DNA of 64,000 nucleotides from Triglochin maritima (Eukaryota > Streptophyta > Magnoliopsida > Alismatales > Juncaginaceae). The notes beneath the pieces are model-generated. The model was given only the letters and a program-made list of their open reading frames with translations. It was not told where the DNA came from and ran no database searches. The position numbers and the translations under genes were made by a program. This document shows, piece after piece, positions 25,396-38,845 of this stretch. Within the stretch, counting starts at the first letter, position 1; each line of letters opens with the position of its first letter. Where the stretch lies: contig OY821775.1 of the NCBI GenBank assembly GCA_963682175.1, forward strand, positions 12,000,501-12,064,500, given 5' to 3'.

Positions 25396-27481
25396 ACGAA
25401 CAGAATAAGGTCAAATCTAGCTGAACCGTACTTTAGTTGGATTCACCTAATTATCAGCCTTATCTGTAACATGTATATTTTAACATAAAACATACTCTTT
25501 TACATTTTAAGTTCAAAATTATTTATTATCTTTGCATGTGTTCATGTCCACACGTAACTATGTATCATGTGATATTATTCATGTAAAAATGTATCTTTGC
25601 ATGTGTTCATGTGTCCATGTCCACACACAACTATGACCTATTGGCAATATTATTTTTAAGACATTTTTATGACCTATTGAGCTCAGTGCTTAATCAAATT
25701 AAATTAAGCTCTCATAATATCTACCACTCATTTCAAAATGTAAGGTAGATTAAGAAAAAAACGGTTATGATATATACATAATTTTAATTTTTTTTTTCTT
25801 TTTCGTACCTATGTTGCACATTACATATGTGTCTTTATACTAATTTTTCATCAATTTTATTTTTTCTCTATTAAGAAGATGATAATGAAGAAACAAAAAT
25901 GTTTAAGAAAGAAAATAAAATAAAATAAATTTAAAAATGATGAAGGATAGAATATTGTCTTTTAAGATTAAGAATAATTTGGAAAAAAAAATCGGAGAGG
26001 AGGAACTGACAAAATCAAAAAAAATCAGGAGCATGCGAGAGTTTGCATGTAACAAGTTTTTCTGAGAGATAGTCGTGTAAGGGAAAAGTGGTACAATGGT
26101 ACTTGGACATTGGATTAGACCCAATCGGATTATCACCAAACAACACGTCCAAACAACATCGTCCAAAAACTTCAAACCCACTCAAGAAACTGGAGGGGCG
26201 TGATACATCCAACGATACATCCAAACATAGCCGAAGGGCGATATATCGAGTTATCGACATTCAAGCAACTGGTGTAAATTCACTACAACGATCCTTAGTC
26301 TCGAGGTAATCAAGATAAGAAAACTAATACTACTACTATACACAATCATATGTCTGGAATTTAAAATAGAATCAGGTAGAGAATGGATTTTTTTTATTTT
26401 ATAAAAGTGCTTAACCAAAACCTAAATGAAATTCATGTGTCAATACTTCGATGTAAGCTAAATACGTCATGTCTATTACTTTCGTATTGTATCAATGTAT
26501 AGTAAAATACTACATAGGGCTGTTGAGTTACCTAAAAATAAAACTTCTAGACAAAATGTTTATTTTTTAATTTAAAAAACACGATTCTTCTAATCCGTAG
26601 AAGTAGTTTGGATCTCCTCTCAGATACACGATTTTACCGAAAACTTTCTTTTGTCCAAATACATTATGACTACAAAAGTATTAACTTCTAATCGGATGCA
26701 AGTTGGAAAACGTAAATTTTAAGTCAAAATCTCCGAACTTTTACATTCTTAACAAACCGAGTTAAAATGGCAGCAGTAAATTAGTAGATTATTGTTTGAA
26801 AATTTTAGCGAAACTTATGGTTTAAAGCCTCCATATAAGAATTTTCTCTTACACCATGTATCTACCAGAGTCCGTTTAACTAAATCCTCGTTTGCTTGAT
26901 TTGGTTATCATAGATTCATAGTTTACCTTCTACTACGAAAGTTCAATGTGGTTTCTCTTGAAAAGAAAATTTCCAATATATTGAGAATAGCGAATATAAT
27001 GTTATAGATATTTGCTTAAATCCTAAAAGAAGATCATAAAATATATGATTTCTTTTACTTGGGAACATGGGTCCAAAATCCAAATAATAAACTTTCTAAG
27101 ACAACGAGTTAGAACATAGAAAACAATAACATGCTCTAAACATCAACCAAGATATTGGATATTGTCGTATTCCATTGGGCTAGTATTTGGTCGTTCACCT
27201 TTTTATCGTTAAGATTAAAATTTTATCTGACATCCAAAGGAAATCAATTTAAGAAAAACTCGGGAACTTACCAGCAAAAACGGCTTCTAGAAACTTGTTT
27301 ATTTTGTTTCCTAATATTGCAGCAACTTCTACCTGCTGCAATCAAGAGCATTAAGCAACAACAGAAGGAAAAGGAAGACTAAGATATGCTAGATCTTCCA
27401 AAGATCGGAACGAAAAATCACGAAAACCTGAACCTGATATCAAACGAATATGGCGCTTAAGGGCATCAAATAGAAAGTGTA
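25396..27481. other. Intergenic DNA, no gene seen
   Basis: AT-rich spacer between the convergent 3' ends of SF3A3 and the next gene. Two similar ATGTATCTTTGCATGTGTTCATGTCC-type tracts near 25535-25620 form a short duplication. Nothing else was recognised. Confidence 0.4.
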
Positions 27482-30400
27482 TTAATGTGTACTTTCGGGG
27501 GAACTATGTATCCGATTTAAACACTCTGTTATCAAACTTTCACATATCTCAGCGGATTCTTCAGCAAAGGGAGTATCATTAAGAATGCTGTTGGTTTGCT
27601 CGTCTAGACCTCCACTCACGAGCTGGAGTGGAACATCATTAAGAATGCTTTCTGTTTGATTGTCTGGATCACCACTCACGAGCTGGAGTGGAACATTAGG
27701 GTTTTCTTTGCATTCTTCTTTCATGCAAAGGGTATCGGCATTTTCTTCAAGAAGATCTACCATAGAGGCATTTTCTTCAAGATCTACCATACAAGTATGA
27801 TTAGCGACTGTCTCTATGTCTTCTGGTTCCGATATTTTTGCGGAATCTTCCTCCGTCTTTGTCATGAGAGGTGCAGATAAGGACTTGGGTTTAAATCCTC
27901 CATCCAGATTCATGTAAAGCAGGATAGCTTTCTGCACAGCCCACCAAATAAATACAGTTAGATAAAATCATACATAATGATAAAAGAAACATGAAATGGA
28001 ATGATCATAGCCTAATTTCGTACATCGAGCAACAGGCAGAGATGTATGAAGCAATAAACGTCCAGTTAATTATACCTTATAAGCGTCCTCCCTCACGAGA
28101 GGCAGGAGGGGCTTTCTAGCTCGTTTAAAACTTCTAATTGCCATCTTTATCCCCACACGAATATCCTGCAATGCAGAATGATTTCTATCAACTGAAACAA
28201 GGTGATGATCCAGAAGGTAGATATCAACTTTTACATTAGACCAGAAAAGTTGTACCTTGCATTGCATTGGTTCCATGTTAGCAGTGACAATTTTGGTATC
28301 TCCAGCATGAGCAAAATCAACGAACTTCTTATAGAACTCCGGTTGAGTAAGATCCACTGAGAGGTCAAGTTTTGACAAACAAGTTTTGCAGAAATTAGTA
28401 GCAGTGTATTCTGTTTCAGTAAGCTCCACAGGCTTTTGGCTTTTGATGATTTGATTTGCAGAATGAGTCTTTGTTGGAACATCAAAGGTATGTTTGACAT
28501 CAACCTCACCGATCCTTTCGACTGCACTGTCTTCTGATTGAGTTTCAGCAATCTGAAGAGGATAATCAGCTTTTCTGGTCTTATTCTCATCCAGAGGACC
28601 ACGTTCGGAGCCAGATGCATGAGAATCAGTTGTAAGGTTTTCTTTCTGTTCCCTCAAAGGATCACCATTCATTTCTAACCCACGGTTGTTGTTCATTTGT
28701 CTCTTCTGTTCCCAATCTAATCTCCCAAACATGTGAGGATCATCCCCAAAAACAGGGTTGTTTCCGTCCCATCCGTGAAAGTGAGGGCAGGAATCAAATG
28801 CAAGACTATGGGTGGAAAACCTATCAGAAGATTCATGCATGTGGAAAGGAACACCAGTGTGGTTTATGTCCAGGAAAGGTCTAACACCGAACATTGCTGG
28901 TGCAGGAAATTGTTGCATAACTGGATGGAAACCGGTTGGAGATGGACCATGCTGGAAAGGTAGGAATCCATTGGGGATTGGCGAAGGCCAGTTTGGTATC
29001 CCTTTCCATGTATTACCCTGTCCCCTCACTGTGCTGGGATCCCCATATCTCTTGTGACGGTTGGTGAACTTGCGATCCCCTCCCTGAGCTCTATTACAAT
29101 CCTCAAATGAACCCAAAACTGAAGGGCTGTCAACGCCATGCCTGAGTGGAGGGGGTGGAATAGAATGACTTGGCGAGCTACTGCTGCGAGGAAGGATAGG
29201 TAATGCTATCTGGGGCTTATCACTCTCAGACGGTTTATTACTGACCAGATCTGATTCTCTTTCTCTTATTTGACTCCTCTGTCCCATATCTTCAATATCA
29301 AAAATGTGCCCAGCAGACTTCTTCCTCGAGTAAAGCTGGTCCCTGGATAGAGAAGGCTTTTCTTTGATAGGAAGAGGCAAGCTGTGCCTGTATGTTCTTG
29401 TCTTTTCATAGGGTGGAGAATCAGTAGCATTTTCTCCTAGTATTTCATCTGCGTCAGCAGAGTCCATTCGTTTGGCCCTGCTACTCTCACTTTTAAACTT
29501 TAAGGCTCCTTGTATTGCTCCTGAAGCACCTGTAAATTCCTCCGAAGATGCAGAACTAGTATGGTGCCTCTCCTTTGACATAGACCTAATTGTAGATTCT
29601 ATGCGTGCTGAATCGTGCCTGACGTGAAAGAAAAGGCAAAGAACAATGAGATAAAATAATTGCTTGGACATCATTCTACCTACACAATCTACTAGTTTCG
29701 AGCAAAGTCAGGTGGTCAACAATGAGAAAAAAGTCAATACCTGGGTTCAGCTTTAGCATGTAAAGTTGGGCCAGGGGAATTTTCAGACCAAATGTATTTG
29801 CCATCAAGCTTGCCCGTCTTGACATGTTCCACATTATCTCCATCAACATCGTGAACTGGTTTACGCCTGCTCGATGTCCTCTGCTCGACACCAGATTGGG
29901 GTGAATTCATGAACTTAGACTTCAGACTGCCACGCTCTTCATTTTTATCAAAAAATCTTTTCTCTCTCTTATTAGACTTGTCTTCATTGCCATTTTCATC
30001 AAAATTCCAACTATCTTCATGGCAATAATCTTGAAGATCACCTTCCTTTCGGAATTCAGAGTGCTTCATGTCACTTCTGTTGTGATACCTTGAGGACCTA
30101 TCATCATGGGGATTATCATCTGGGTGTTTCTGCTCTTTGTAGGGATCCTCATTATATTTTTCTCTATACCTTCCATCCTTCTCACTTTCATTTTTTGACC
30201 GATCACCTGTAAAGGATGATTTCCTGTCACCACTTCCTTGCCATTTATCCCTCTCACTTGAGCCATCTACTCTACCATGTTTACGCTTATCTTTCTCCAG
30301 GCGAGGAAGTGTAAGTTTGTCTTGGGTCTTCCAATCTGTCAGTGTCAAAATATGGGTAGGTAAATGCAAAGTTAAATAATAAATGATATTATTCATGAAA

Positions 30401-32207
30401 CCATCTCCTGGAAAGGGAACATGCCAATAAACATTAAAAAAAGAAAGTATTACATTTTCAGCAAATACAATACTACGTTTTTAAGATAACAATGAGAAAA
30501 TCCTCATGATCGGTAGGAAAAAAAATCAGTTACCATATGTTCCAGGGATAGTCAAATTATGAATGTATTAGCAGAGTAGGAAGTGTAATTACTACATGCG
30601 ACAACACTAGCAAAGACAAAATGGTCGGTTAAGAAGTACGAACATTTTCGACATGTCAACAAATTACATGAGATATAAAATGCAGTGTTGGTTATGTTCC
30701 TATGTGCCCTAACACAACTCTACACAAATTTATGGGAAGAGTACACTAATGTGGAGTTTGCCAAACAAAAATAAGTGAGGAGTTGTTAAAATGTAATATG
30801 GGTAGAAGTAAGGGGTAGATATAATGGAGGTCATTAAATAAACGACTAAATGTCCAAAGCTAGTGAATCAGTGATAATGTAGTCAGTAACCACCAAGATA
30901 TCGGTCAATTTGTAACATGAAATCTTGAAACTCTATCAAGCTACCATCAAACCCTTCACATCTTTCTTGATGTTATTGCATGCAGGTCCATTTCCAAGAC
31001 GGCAAGGAGCTTAGTTTACCCCTGGCCCTGATTGCAATTGCTTTGAATTTAGAAGGAAATAAGTTAATTTTAATTTCATCAAAATGTTTAAAAAGGTTAG
31101 ATAAGTATTTTGAAAATACCAAACATGTAACACCCTCCAGTCCCTCCCATACGTATTCATCTCTACAAACTCAGACCCATCTAATGTTGCCAGATGGTTT
31201 TATCCAATCAATATCCACCGTCAAAATGCTTTCCAAGTGTGCCACGGAGAGCATGGTTTCTAAGTGCAACCTTAAGGTGTTTAACAGCTAAAAAGAGAAA
31301 AAGAACTGTGAAATGACTTACAGAATTAATTAAAATATCATTCTTTGGGTTGAAATTGGAATAAGCAGTGATTATCAGATACAGATATTCAATGTGATTA
31401 CAGAAACTGAAACTAACAACTGAAATAAAAGTAAAACGAGCTAGCAATTTGAGACACGAAAAATCCAACTGATAAAGCGCAAGAATCATCTCCTGTTTAC
31501 AAACTATCACAACTTAACATGCTAGGAAAAATGTAAAGTCGACGAACCTAAACAAGAACTCCCAAATTATAACTTCACATCGATTCAGACTTGAGACCGA
31601 AAGAATTGGAACAAAAACGGAATGATACCTTACCAGTATTTTCCGGCTCCCCTTTAACCAAATACTCTCCATCCACATTCCCATTGTGGGAATTCCGGTT
31701 CGCAACATCCGGCGACCTTTCCCGTTCCCGTTCCCGTTCCCGTCGGTAATCATTGACCTTCTCCACCTCCCTATCTCTCCTCGACCGGTTCTCCCTCTCC
31801 GACCCCCGCTCTCTACTCTTCTCGAACTCGCGCCCCCTCTCATATCCCTTTCGGTCGTGCGAGCGACTCAAACTACTCTCTCCATCCCTCTCTTTTGCCC
31901 CGCCACGCCTCCTCTCCTCCTCCCTCTCCCTCTCCCCCTCATGCCTCCTACTCGACTTCTTCGAATCCGAACCCCCGTAATTCTCCACCTTCGACCGGAC
32001 TCGCTCCTCGGCCTCCCCATTCCACCGATCCGAACCCTCCCTCCGCTTCTTCGCCGTCTTCTCGGGTTCGGGTTCCGGATCCCACGATATCCGGGACCCG
32101 AGGCCCGAATCGGGGCCCTCCTCCCGCCGCTTCCGGCTTCGGTGGGGCTCCTCCTCCGCCGACCGGTCCCGGTGCTTGTGGGACTTGTGACGGGAACTTC
32201 GAGGCAT
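27482..32207 (-). CDS. Large charged, Arg/Ser-rich probable nuclear protein of unknown function
   Basis: Five exons: 31634-32207, 29741-30335, 28256-29618, 28076-28165 and 27482-27931. They join with consistent phases to 3,072 nt, or 1,023 residues. The start MPRSSRHKSHKHRDRSAEEE and the next 350 residues are dominated by R, K, E, D and S with RERERERE runs, like RS-type splicing-associated proteins. The middle (exon 3) is rich in P, F, H and G (NWPSPIPNGFLPFQHGPSP). A later block, NFCKTCLSKLDLSVDLTQPE, may be a folded region. The C-terminus carries two tandem 20-residue copies of a VPLQLVSG...SILND unit. The 89-nt intron between exons 3 and 4 contains no stop in frame with exon 3. I do not recognise the family; a role in nuclear RNA metabolism is inferred from composition only. 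Confidence 0.85.
27575..27694 (-). repeat. Two tandem 60-bp coding repeats
   Basis: Units 27575-27634 and 27635-27694 both begin ATCATTAAGAATGCT and end CTCACGAGCTGGAGTGGAAC on the plus strand. They keep the reading frame and encode the duplicated 20-residue motif. A second, shorter in-frame duplication (GCATTTTCTTCAAG units at about 27738-27790) lies just upstream in the same exon. Confidence 0.85.
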
Positions 32208-32224
32208 GATCGGAACCCTAGAAT

Positions 32225-34190
32225 TCGACGGCTTGGCGGCGGAATCTGATCTGGAGAGAAGGGTTTGGGTTTGGTTTGTTTTCTTCTCTCTGATGCGAGC
32301 CGGACGAACGAGCGCGATTAGTTGGGAGAATGGACGGGATTGACCCTGGGTTTGGGGTTTGTTTACGGATAAGGACGGGATATGGGGGTATGGGGTGGGG
32401 GAAGGGGAGGGTAGGATGGGAAATTAGGATTGGGGTTTCGGGTTGGGGTGTCGGCCAATCGGAGGCTTATCTGTTGAGATCACCGGCGAAGACTTTGGGT
32501 TAGATACAATAAATAATGAGATTGTTATGGTAATTACTAATTAAGTGATTAGATTAGAATGTGGTGATTCAAGTGGATTCTTGCGGATTTTAAGTCAAAA
32601 CAAAAAGGAAAATGGTGTCAACATAACACTCTAAAGTCTAAGTGTCCGTGACTTGTAAAAAAAATATTTTTCCTTTATTTTCCTCGACCATTCAAAAATA
32701 TACTGAAACATTTTCCCTCAATTTCTCATACCCCTCACAAGAAATCAACGAAAAGTATATGAATGTTGTAAAAAATATACATGTCTATCAAACTTATTTA
32801 ATATTTTTTTATTAAATAAAAACTTAACTACAAAAACATTAAAATCAGATTTTTAAAATTCAATTATCTTTAAAAAATCACGACAATATGTTAATAAATT
32901 ATACTAAGATAATAAAGATTAAGAATATATCTTGAACTTTATATTGTCTTGTTAAAATAAAAATCTAAAATATATAATTTTACTCTTCAACAAAAAAATA
33001 TATGTATATAATATATAATTAACGCATCACATTTTTGAGTTAAATTAAAAAAAATGTGCAATGCTTATTTAAATCTCAATGTACAAGATACTCTTCATAA
33101 TAAAATTATACATTTATATATACAACATATATAGATAATATCAATTTTCGGAAATAACAGTTAATGAATTCAATTTTTATTTATTTTCCAGTGAATTCCA
33201 GTATTTTGCACAAACAATAAAATCTTGGTCAAAAGAAAATTATTTTCCTCTTATTTTTATTTTCCGTTGTTTTTCCTTTTACCACAAAATGTTTCCCTTT
33301 TACCACAAAATCCATTTTTCAATGGTTTCTAATTTCTATGCACCACTCCGCCCGTATTGGTTCATGCTATGTTTGCGGTGGATGTTTGTGGTTCATGCTA
33401 TGTTTGTGGTTCAAATTTGTCGATTTATTTCTGCTATCTTTTTATTTTTCCTTTGTTCTTATTCCTTAATAAGCTTTCTACCCGTATGTAATTTAACATA
33501 ATTTCCATGGTTCATATAGCCTTATCCCCAGTAATTAATCCTCTTTTTCAATTCATCTTTGGATTTTTTTCCGGTTGTGATTGGGGTTTTTTCTTTCTTT
33601 TTTAATACCACTAGAAAAGGAAAGCATTTATATTTTTATGGTCTGAGGTGGGTTGAAGACTTGAAGAGGGGCAAATACTATTCGAATGAAAATTTCATTT
33701 TTAAAACAAAATATTAACTCTTTGTTTTGTCCGGAGAGCAAAATATCAATACTTGGTTTATTAAATGACTTGTGGTCATATACCTTCCGTACTTGACTAT
33801 TTTCCTATATATCCTCCATGCATGTTGTATTTGACTTATAAATCTCATAAATCTTTAAGTTTTGTTAATTTCTCTTTACCTCATAAATCTTTAAGTTGAT
33901 TTCTATCCATCAAATTTGATACTTTTATCTTCTTTTTCTCACACCGTCTTTTTCTCTGCTAAATATTTTGGCTTTAATTTACATCTTACTTTATTACATA
34001 TTTGTGTTGCTTTAGATTATTTCTTCTCTGAAGTCAACACCAGCAATGACTAAATGAAGTTACGTTCAAGCAGTTGAGTTATATACGTAGGATAGCGAAG
34101 TTAATCCGACAACTTTTGAATGATAGATAAGCAAAGCAGACAATAAATACAAGGAGACGCTTGAAGCTTACACAGTGGTTACGATAAGTA
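32225..34190. other. Upstream region and intergenic DNA, no gene seen
   Basis: The first 250 bp (GC-richer, up to about 32480) is presumably the leader and promoter of the minus-strand Arg/Ser-rich gene. The rest is AT-rich, with repeated TTATTTTCC/GGAAAAT stretches (32640-33290) and a duplicated CTCATAAATCTTTAAGTT unit at about 33845 and 33882. No coding sequence was recognised. Confidence 0.4.
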
Positions 34191-34899
34191 CTAGAGTGTA
34201 ACATCTCGAAACAACGGAAAATTTGAAATTTAAACAATAAAGAGATCTCAAGATAACGACAATCCAAGCGGGAATGTTACTCATAGATATAATCAGTCGG
34301 TGCACCAAAATACAACAGAGTTTGTCAAAATACATGATTACATCAATACAATGAAAGACAGATACATGTAATCATGACGACCTCGAAGAGTCCGAAGATG
34401 ATCTTGACTTCAAAATGTGTGCGTCCGTTGTCACCACCCCACAATACCTATTGTGGTCCTGAAACATGAATTAAACAACAATGTCTGAGTTTCCCATTAG
34501 GAAACCCATTATGTCAATCTTACCTACATGAATGCAACAGTACGGTGATGAACCTATCATACTAGTAGCATGTCATGTCATCAACATCAATGAAAACAGA
34601 TCCCCTCTAAGAGTAAAACAAGACATCCGTCCTACCACAACATCAACACCCTCTAAGGGTCAACAAGGACGCATGTCCAACAAACAACATCGGGTCTCCC
34701 TCGGAGACCTACCGTGGGCACATATGGTCTTACGAACAATACGCAACGCACCCCCACGCACGACTACTCTAGCCAAGGAATCAGTGAGGAGCGTTCGTAC
34801 TTCCGTGCCAAATGGATCAGATCTAAAACATTGTGGTCTACACCACACCAACGAGGTCGTCGCCCAGTCAGTCCAACTATCACTCAATAGGTGCCCAAC

Positions 34900-35399
34900 T
34901 AGGGGTATAAACGGGGCGGGGCGAGTTTTTGCCCCACCGCTACCCGCCCCGCCTAAGTTAAGCGGGTAGGGGGGCGGGGTCAAAAAAATCTGCTATCCGC
35001 CCCGCGTAAGGGTAGACTAGGCTATGCGGGGCGAGTTTGGCTGATTTTCTTTGATTAAAGCTAAATACAAAAATCAATTCATTTTCTTTAACATTATCCA
35101 TTTTAATCAAATCTAAGTACAAAAAATCAATTAATGTATGTTTTTAAAGATATATATAAAAATCAAAGCTAAATACAAACAAAATCAAAACAAAATACAA
35201 AAAAATCAAACAAAATTGCAACCCACCCTGCTTATTATGCGGGATGTGGGTTATGCGGGGCGGGTTGCGAGAAAATTGCAACCCACCCTGCTTATTATGC
35301 GGATTTTGCTGGTGGCGGGTTGGCAGGTAACATTTTTTGTCCGCAACCCGCGTTAGGCAGGGCTGTTTGCGGGTAAAATTCTACACATTTACGGCCTCA
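34900..35399. mobile_element. hAT-type MITE nested in LTR D
   Basis: A 500-bp element starting TAGGGGTATAAACGGGGCGG. Its subterminal regions are rich in GCGGGG/CCCGCC units and its centre is AT-rich. The 8-bp flanks are TGCCCAAC (34892-34899) and TGCCCAGC (35400-35407), one mismatch. The right terminus is more diverged than the left. Confidence 0.65.
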
Positions 35400-36306
35400 T
35401 GCCCAGCTGAGCTATCATCACCGGAACAATATCAGCGACATCGTCGACACAACAACGGTACAACATACGTTCGACACAACATCAGACGACAACAACATCA
35501 TCACCAGAACAACATTGTCGGCATCAAGTCGGAACATCGTCGACAACATCATCGCCGACACAGACTCAGCGACATCGTCAGCACAACATCGACGGTACAA
35601 CATACGTCCGGCACAATATTGGACGGTTCCGGACAATAGTCGGTAAGGTCGTCATGCTCCACGAGCCATGCATCATCATGCATTGGGATCTGCAATCCCT
35701 CAGGTCTGCTACTCTACTACGAGTCAAGACAACAACACATCACACCACAGTCTATCAACAGAGGTGACTCGTCTCAAATACCCACACTCCTCCACTCGGC
35801 GGTCTCTGGGCAGACACGATGAACGCACCCACCGTCACCTCCTGGCTCACGTACTAGGCGAGGACACAGATTTTCGTGAATAAAGTTGACACTTCACTAG
35901 GACCAGAAAATCCTTTCTGCGCACAAACGGTCGACCGAAAAAGGCATTCTGGTTGACCATTCCCATGGGGTCCGGACGACCGAAAGTTTGCAACGGTCGA
36001 ACTCTTTGTGCATCACTTAAGTCCCAACAGTCGAACAAATGTCTAAAACCGGTCGACCGACACGTGGTCAAAATCCAGAGTCTGGTCAAATTCATTCAAG
36101 TCCAACAGTCCACTCAGGGGTCTCAGTTGACCGGAAACTACCATGGGCATCCTAGCAGTTCTAGTCATCTAACAGTCGAACAAGTTTAATAATCGGTCAA
36201 ACATATAATAAGTTCACTTAAGTTCCGGTCGGACCAAAGTCAGGAACTGTCAACCGTTTAGGTAGTCAACGTCCGGTCCGAGTGAACCATGAAGCAACGG
36301 TCGAAC

Positions 36307-38473
36307 TGAAAGGAATGTGTTCTAAAAGTTTTACTTTTATATATCAATTATTATGAATTGGATGTGCAAACATTTTGTTCATTGCTTATGGTATTCGTCT
36401 TTTGGAAGTGTTAAGGAAGATGCGCTTGGTCTTTAACCGTAGAGCTCTAAAAGATAATGATTTACATAAATCAAAAGTTATTCACAATCATGGTAATTAA
36501 CATGGAACATTAATCATCGAGATAAGATTGTCGTGTTGGTCATCGATTATTGTAGTTCTACAAATAATTGGCGACGCGAGTATATAAAAGAGGAAAAGAT
36601 TAATTTTATATATTGAATAGACCTAACAAGTAAAACATTATGGAATTGTGTTTCGTATCATTAATGTTTTACTGTGTCTTGGATCCTAAGATATGAGACT
36701 TATATCTTTTCACTCAAGAAGTGCTTAATTTGATTATTGTCAAAACCTATCAATGAGTATAGTGATAAAAGCAATAGTTGGTGAACATGACTTGTACTGG
36801 AAAAGATAGCTAGTCAAACGATTATCGTTGCCCTTCTTAATTGAGTGATGATATTAGTATGCCCATTGATAAAGCAAAATTATAATGTGCACAATGTAAC
36901 TTGAGTTAAGTTACATAGTTATAATTAGCTTAAAGAGATCAAGAAATGAATATAATAATAAGGTGACACATTTCTACTTTGTATATATTCTTAATATCAT
37001 GAGGCAAGGGACGGACACAAGTGATGCACTTACATCACTAAATAGATCGTGTTTTAGTTCGAGTGGAACAAAGACATCTATTCTAATTGGGTAACTATAA
37101 TGTGTAGCTAGATACCGCTTATAGTTTGAGATATTAAGTGTTTAATATCGCTGCCAGTTTGGCTTAGATCCTCATATAGGTCACACCACAAAACTGGAAA
37201 ACAAGATGCTTGATTTTAAGTTCATATGATGTGTCAGGTTTCATGTGAAAATATGACACATGTGGTGAATAAATAAAATCAATATGTCATGAGAATTGAC
37301 ATAATTAGAATCATAATAAATTCATATGAGGTATATATATTATGGGGTGTAATAATTTAATATTACATAGGATAATATATTACATAAGATGTGAATTTGC
37401 TAAAAACCCCAAAATATCAAATTTTGTTGGAAATAAATCCAAAATTTGACAAAGGCAAAATCGGGGTCAAACACGGTGAACAGTTCAGGGTTCGGTTGAC
37501 CGGAGAATCTTCGGACCGGTTAACCGAATGGGGAACGGGTAAGCACAATTGGTTGACTGAAATTGTCTGGAGTGTCTGGACAATCGGGTTTGGTTAACCG
37601 AGCGTGAACGTTCAACCGAGAAAGAGTATTTTCGGTAGACCGAATGTGACACGGTCATCCGATGACTATGCTCCAGGAGAAATTTTGGTGAGTCAACGGT
37701 CGACCGAAGAGAAAACGTGGTTCTTCCGAATTTTTCCAGAGAATTTTTCTCGTGCGGATTCGGTCGACCGTCTATCTCACGGTGCACCGAATATGTGTTA
37801 TAACCAAATGGTTCGGTTAACCGAGAAAATTTCTCGGTCGACCGAACAGTGCGATTTCTGCCTGAATTATTAAGAGATTAATTAAATCATGGGTTGGATT
37901 AATTCCAGATTTAATAAAACATTTTTAGGGTGCTTATGTGGCAATTAGAGATTAATTTTAGGAGAGAATAAACAAGAGATCGTGACTAAAGAACAATTCT
38001 TGATAAGGATGTTTTGGGAGCCTATAAAAAGACACATCCTCTTACTTGTTTATGTTAATGCAAAATCTCTTATTATTCTCTCCTCTAATCACCACGAAAA
38101 TCTCTTATTAGTTTTGAGTTGTGGAGATAGGAATCTCAGGACTCAAAGAGGGATTATTAGCTAGATTCTAAGCCTTATTAGAGATTGATTGGCTAGCTCT
38201 TTTTTCTCTAATCTTGTTTAGAGTTTGGTGAACACTCGGAGGCAAATCGGTGGACGATTCTACGGGCAACGCGATTCCGGATCTTCGAAAGGTTTTAGAG
38301 AACCTTTGGGTATGATTCTCTCTTTGTGATTTATTTTAATATATGTAGGATTGCATGATATTAGAATAAACACAAAGTAATGTACATAAAATAGTTGAAA
38401 GTGTGAAATCGATCTTGTATGTTGTATTAATTTTTTTAAAATATATACATACATATGGACACGAAATCCTACA
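36307..38473 (+). mobile_element. LTR family B, solo LTR
   Basis: A 2,167-bp unit starting TGAAAGGAATGTGTTC and ending GAAATCCTACA, flanked by a perfect 5-bp TSD, CGAAC (36302-36306 and 38474-38478). A TATA box (CCTATAAAAAG, about 38022) lies downstream of the palindrome array, which fits U3 followed by R. There is no primer-binding site or gag-pol. A second copy starts at 63444 and a truncated one ends at 5256. Confidence 0.85.
37485..37860. repeat. Array of CGGTCGACCG palindromes in LTR B
   Basis: Full palindromes (for example at about 37699, 37761 and 37835) alternate with variants such as GGTTAACCG, GGTAGACCG and GTTCAACCG. Many of the variants are what C-to-T changes at the central CpG would give. 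The array ends about 160 bp before the TATA box. Confidence 0.75.
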
Positions 38474-38845
38474 CGAACGACTAAGGGGTCTCCTTCGACC
38501 GAAAACTTCCAGAGTCTCCTCTGATCCACCAGCACAGTGTAGGATCGTAAGGGTCTACAATTCTAATCACTTTTAAGTTAATTACCTACTTTTTTGATAT
38601 ATCAAAGATATTCAACGGAATTTAAAACTAAACAAGCAAGTAAAGGAAAGACAAATGCAAACCACAAGAAGTCCGGAATTTTTATAGAGGTTAGGCACCC
38701 CACCCGGCTCCTAGTCCTCTCTTGCAAGCTCCGCTCGGATCACAGAGCTCCGCTCACAACTTCACTAACCACTCCCCATTCCGGGCCGGGAGAGAACGTC
38801 TTTACAATCTTCAAACTCGCGAACCACCTTTGCCGATCTTGGCTC

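Noticed and set aside
28231..28620. 129-residue minus-strand ORF in another frame
   Set aside because: Overlaps exon 3 of the Arg/Ser-rich gene in a different frame; the long frame joins correctly to its neighbours.
31686..32249. Long plus-strand Pro/Arg-rich ORF
   Set aside because: Antisense shadow of exon 1 of the minus-strand Arg/Ser-rich gene, whose splice phases and protein composition are coherent.
34532..36189. ORFs of 70-145 residues
   Set aside because: They lie in the D LTR and its nested MITE; composition follows the repeat sequence and no domain is recognisable.
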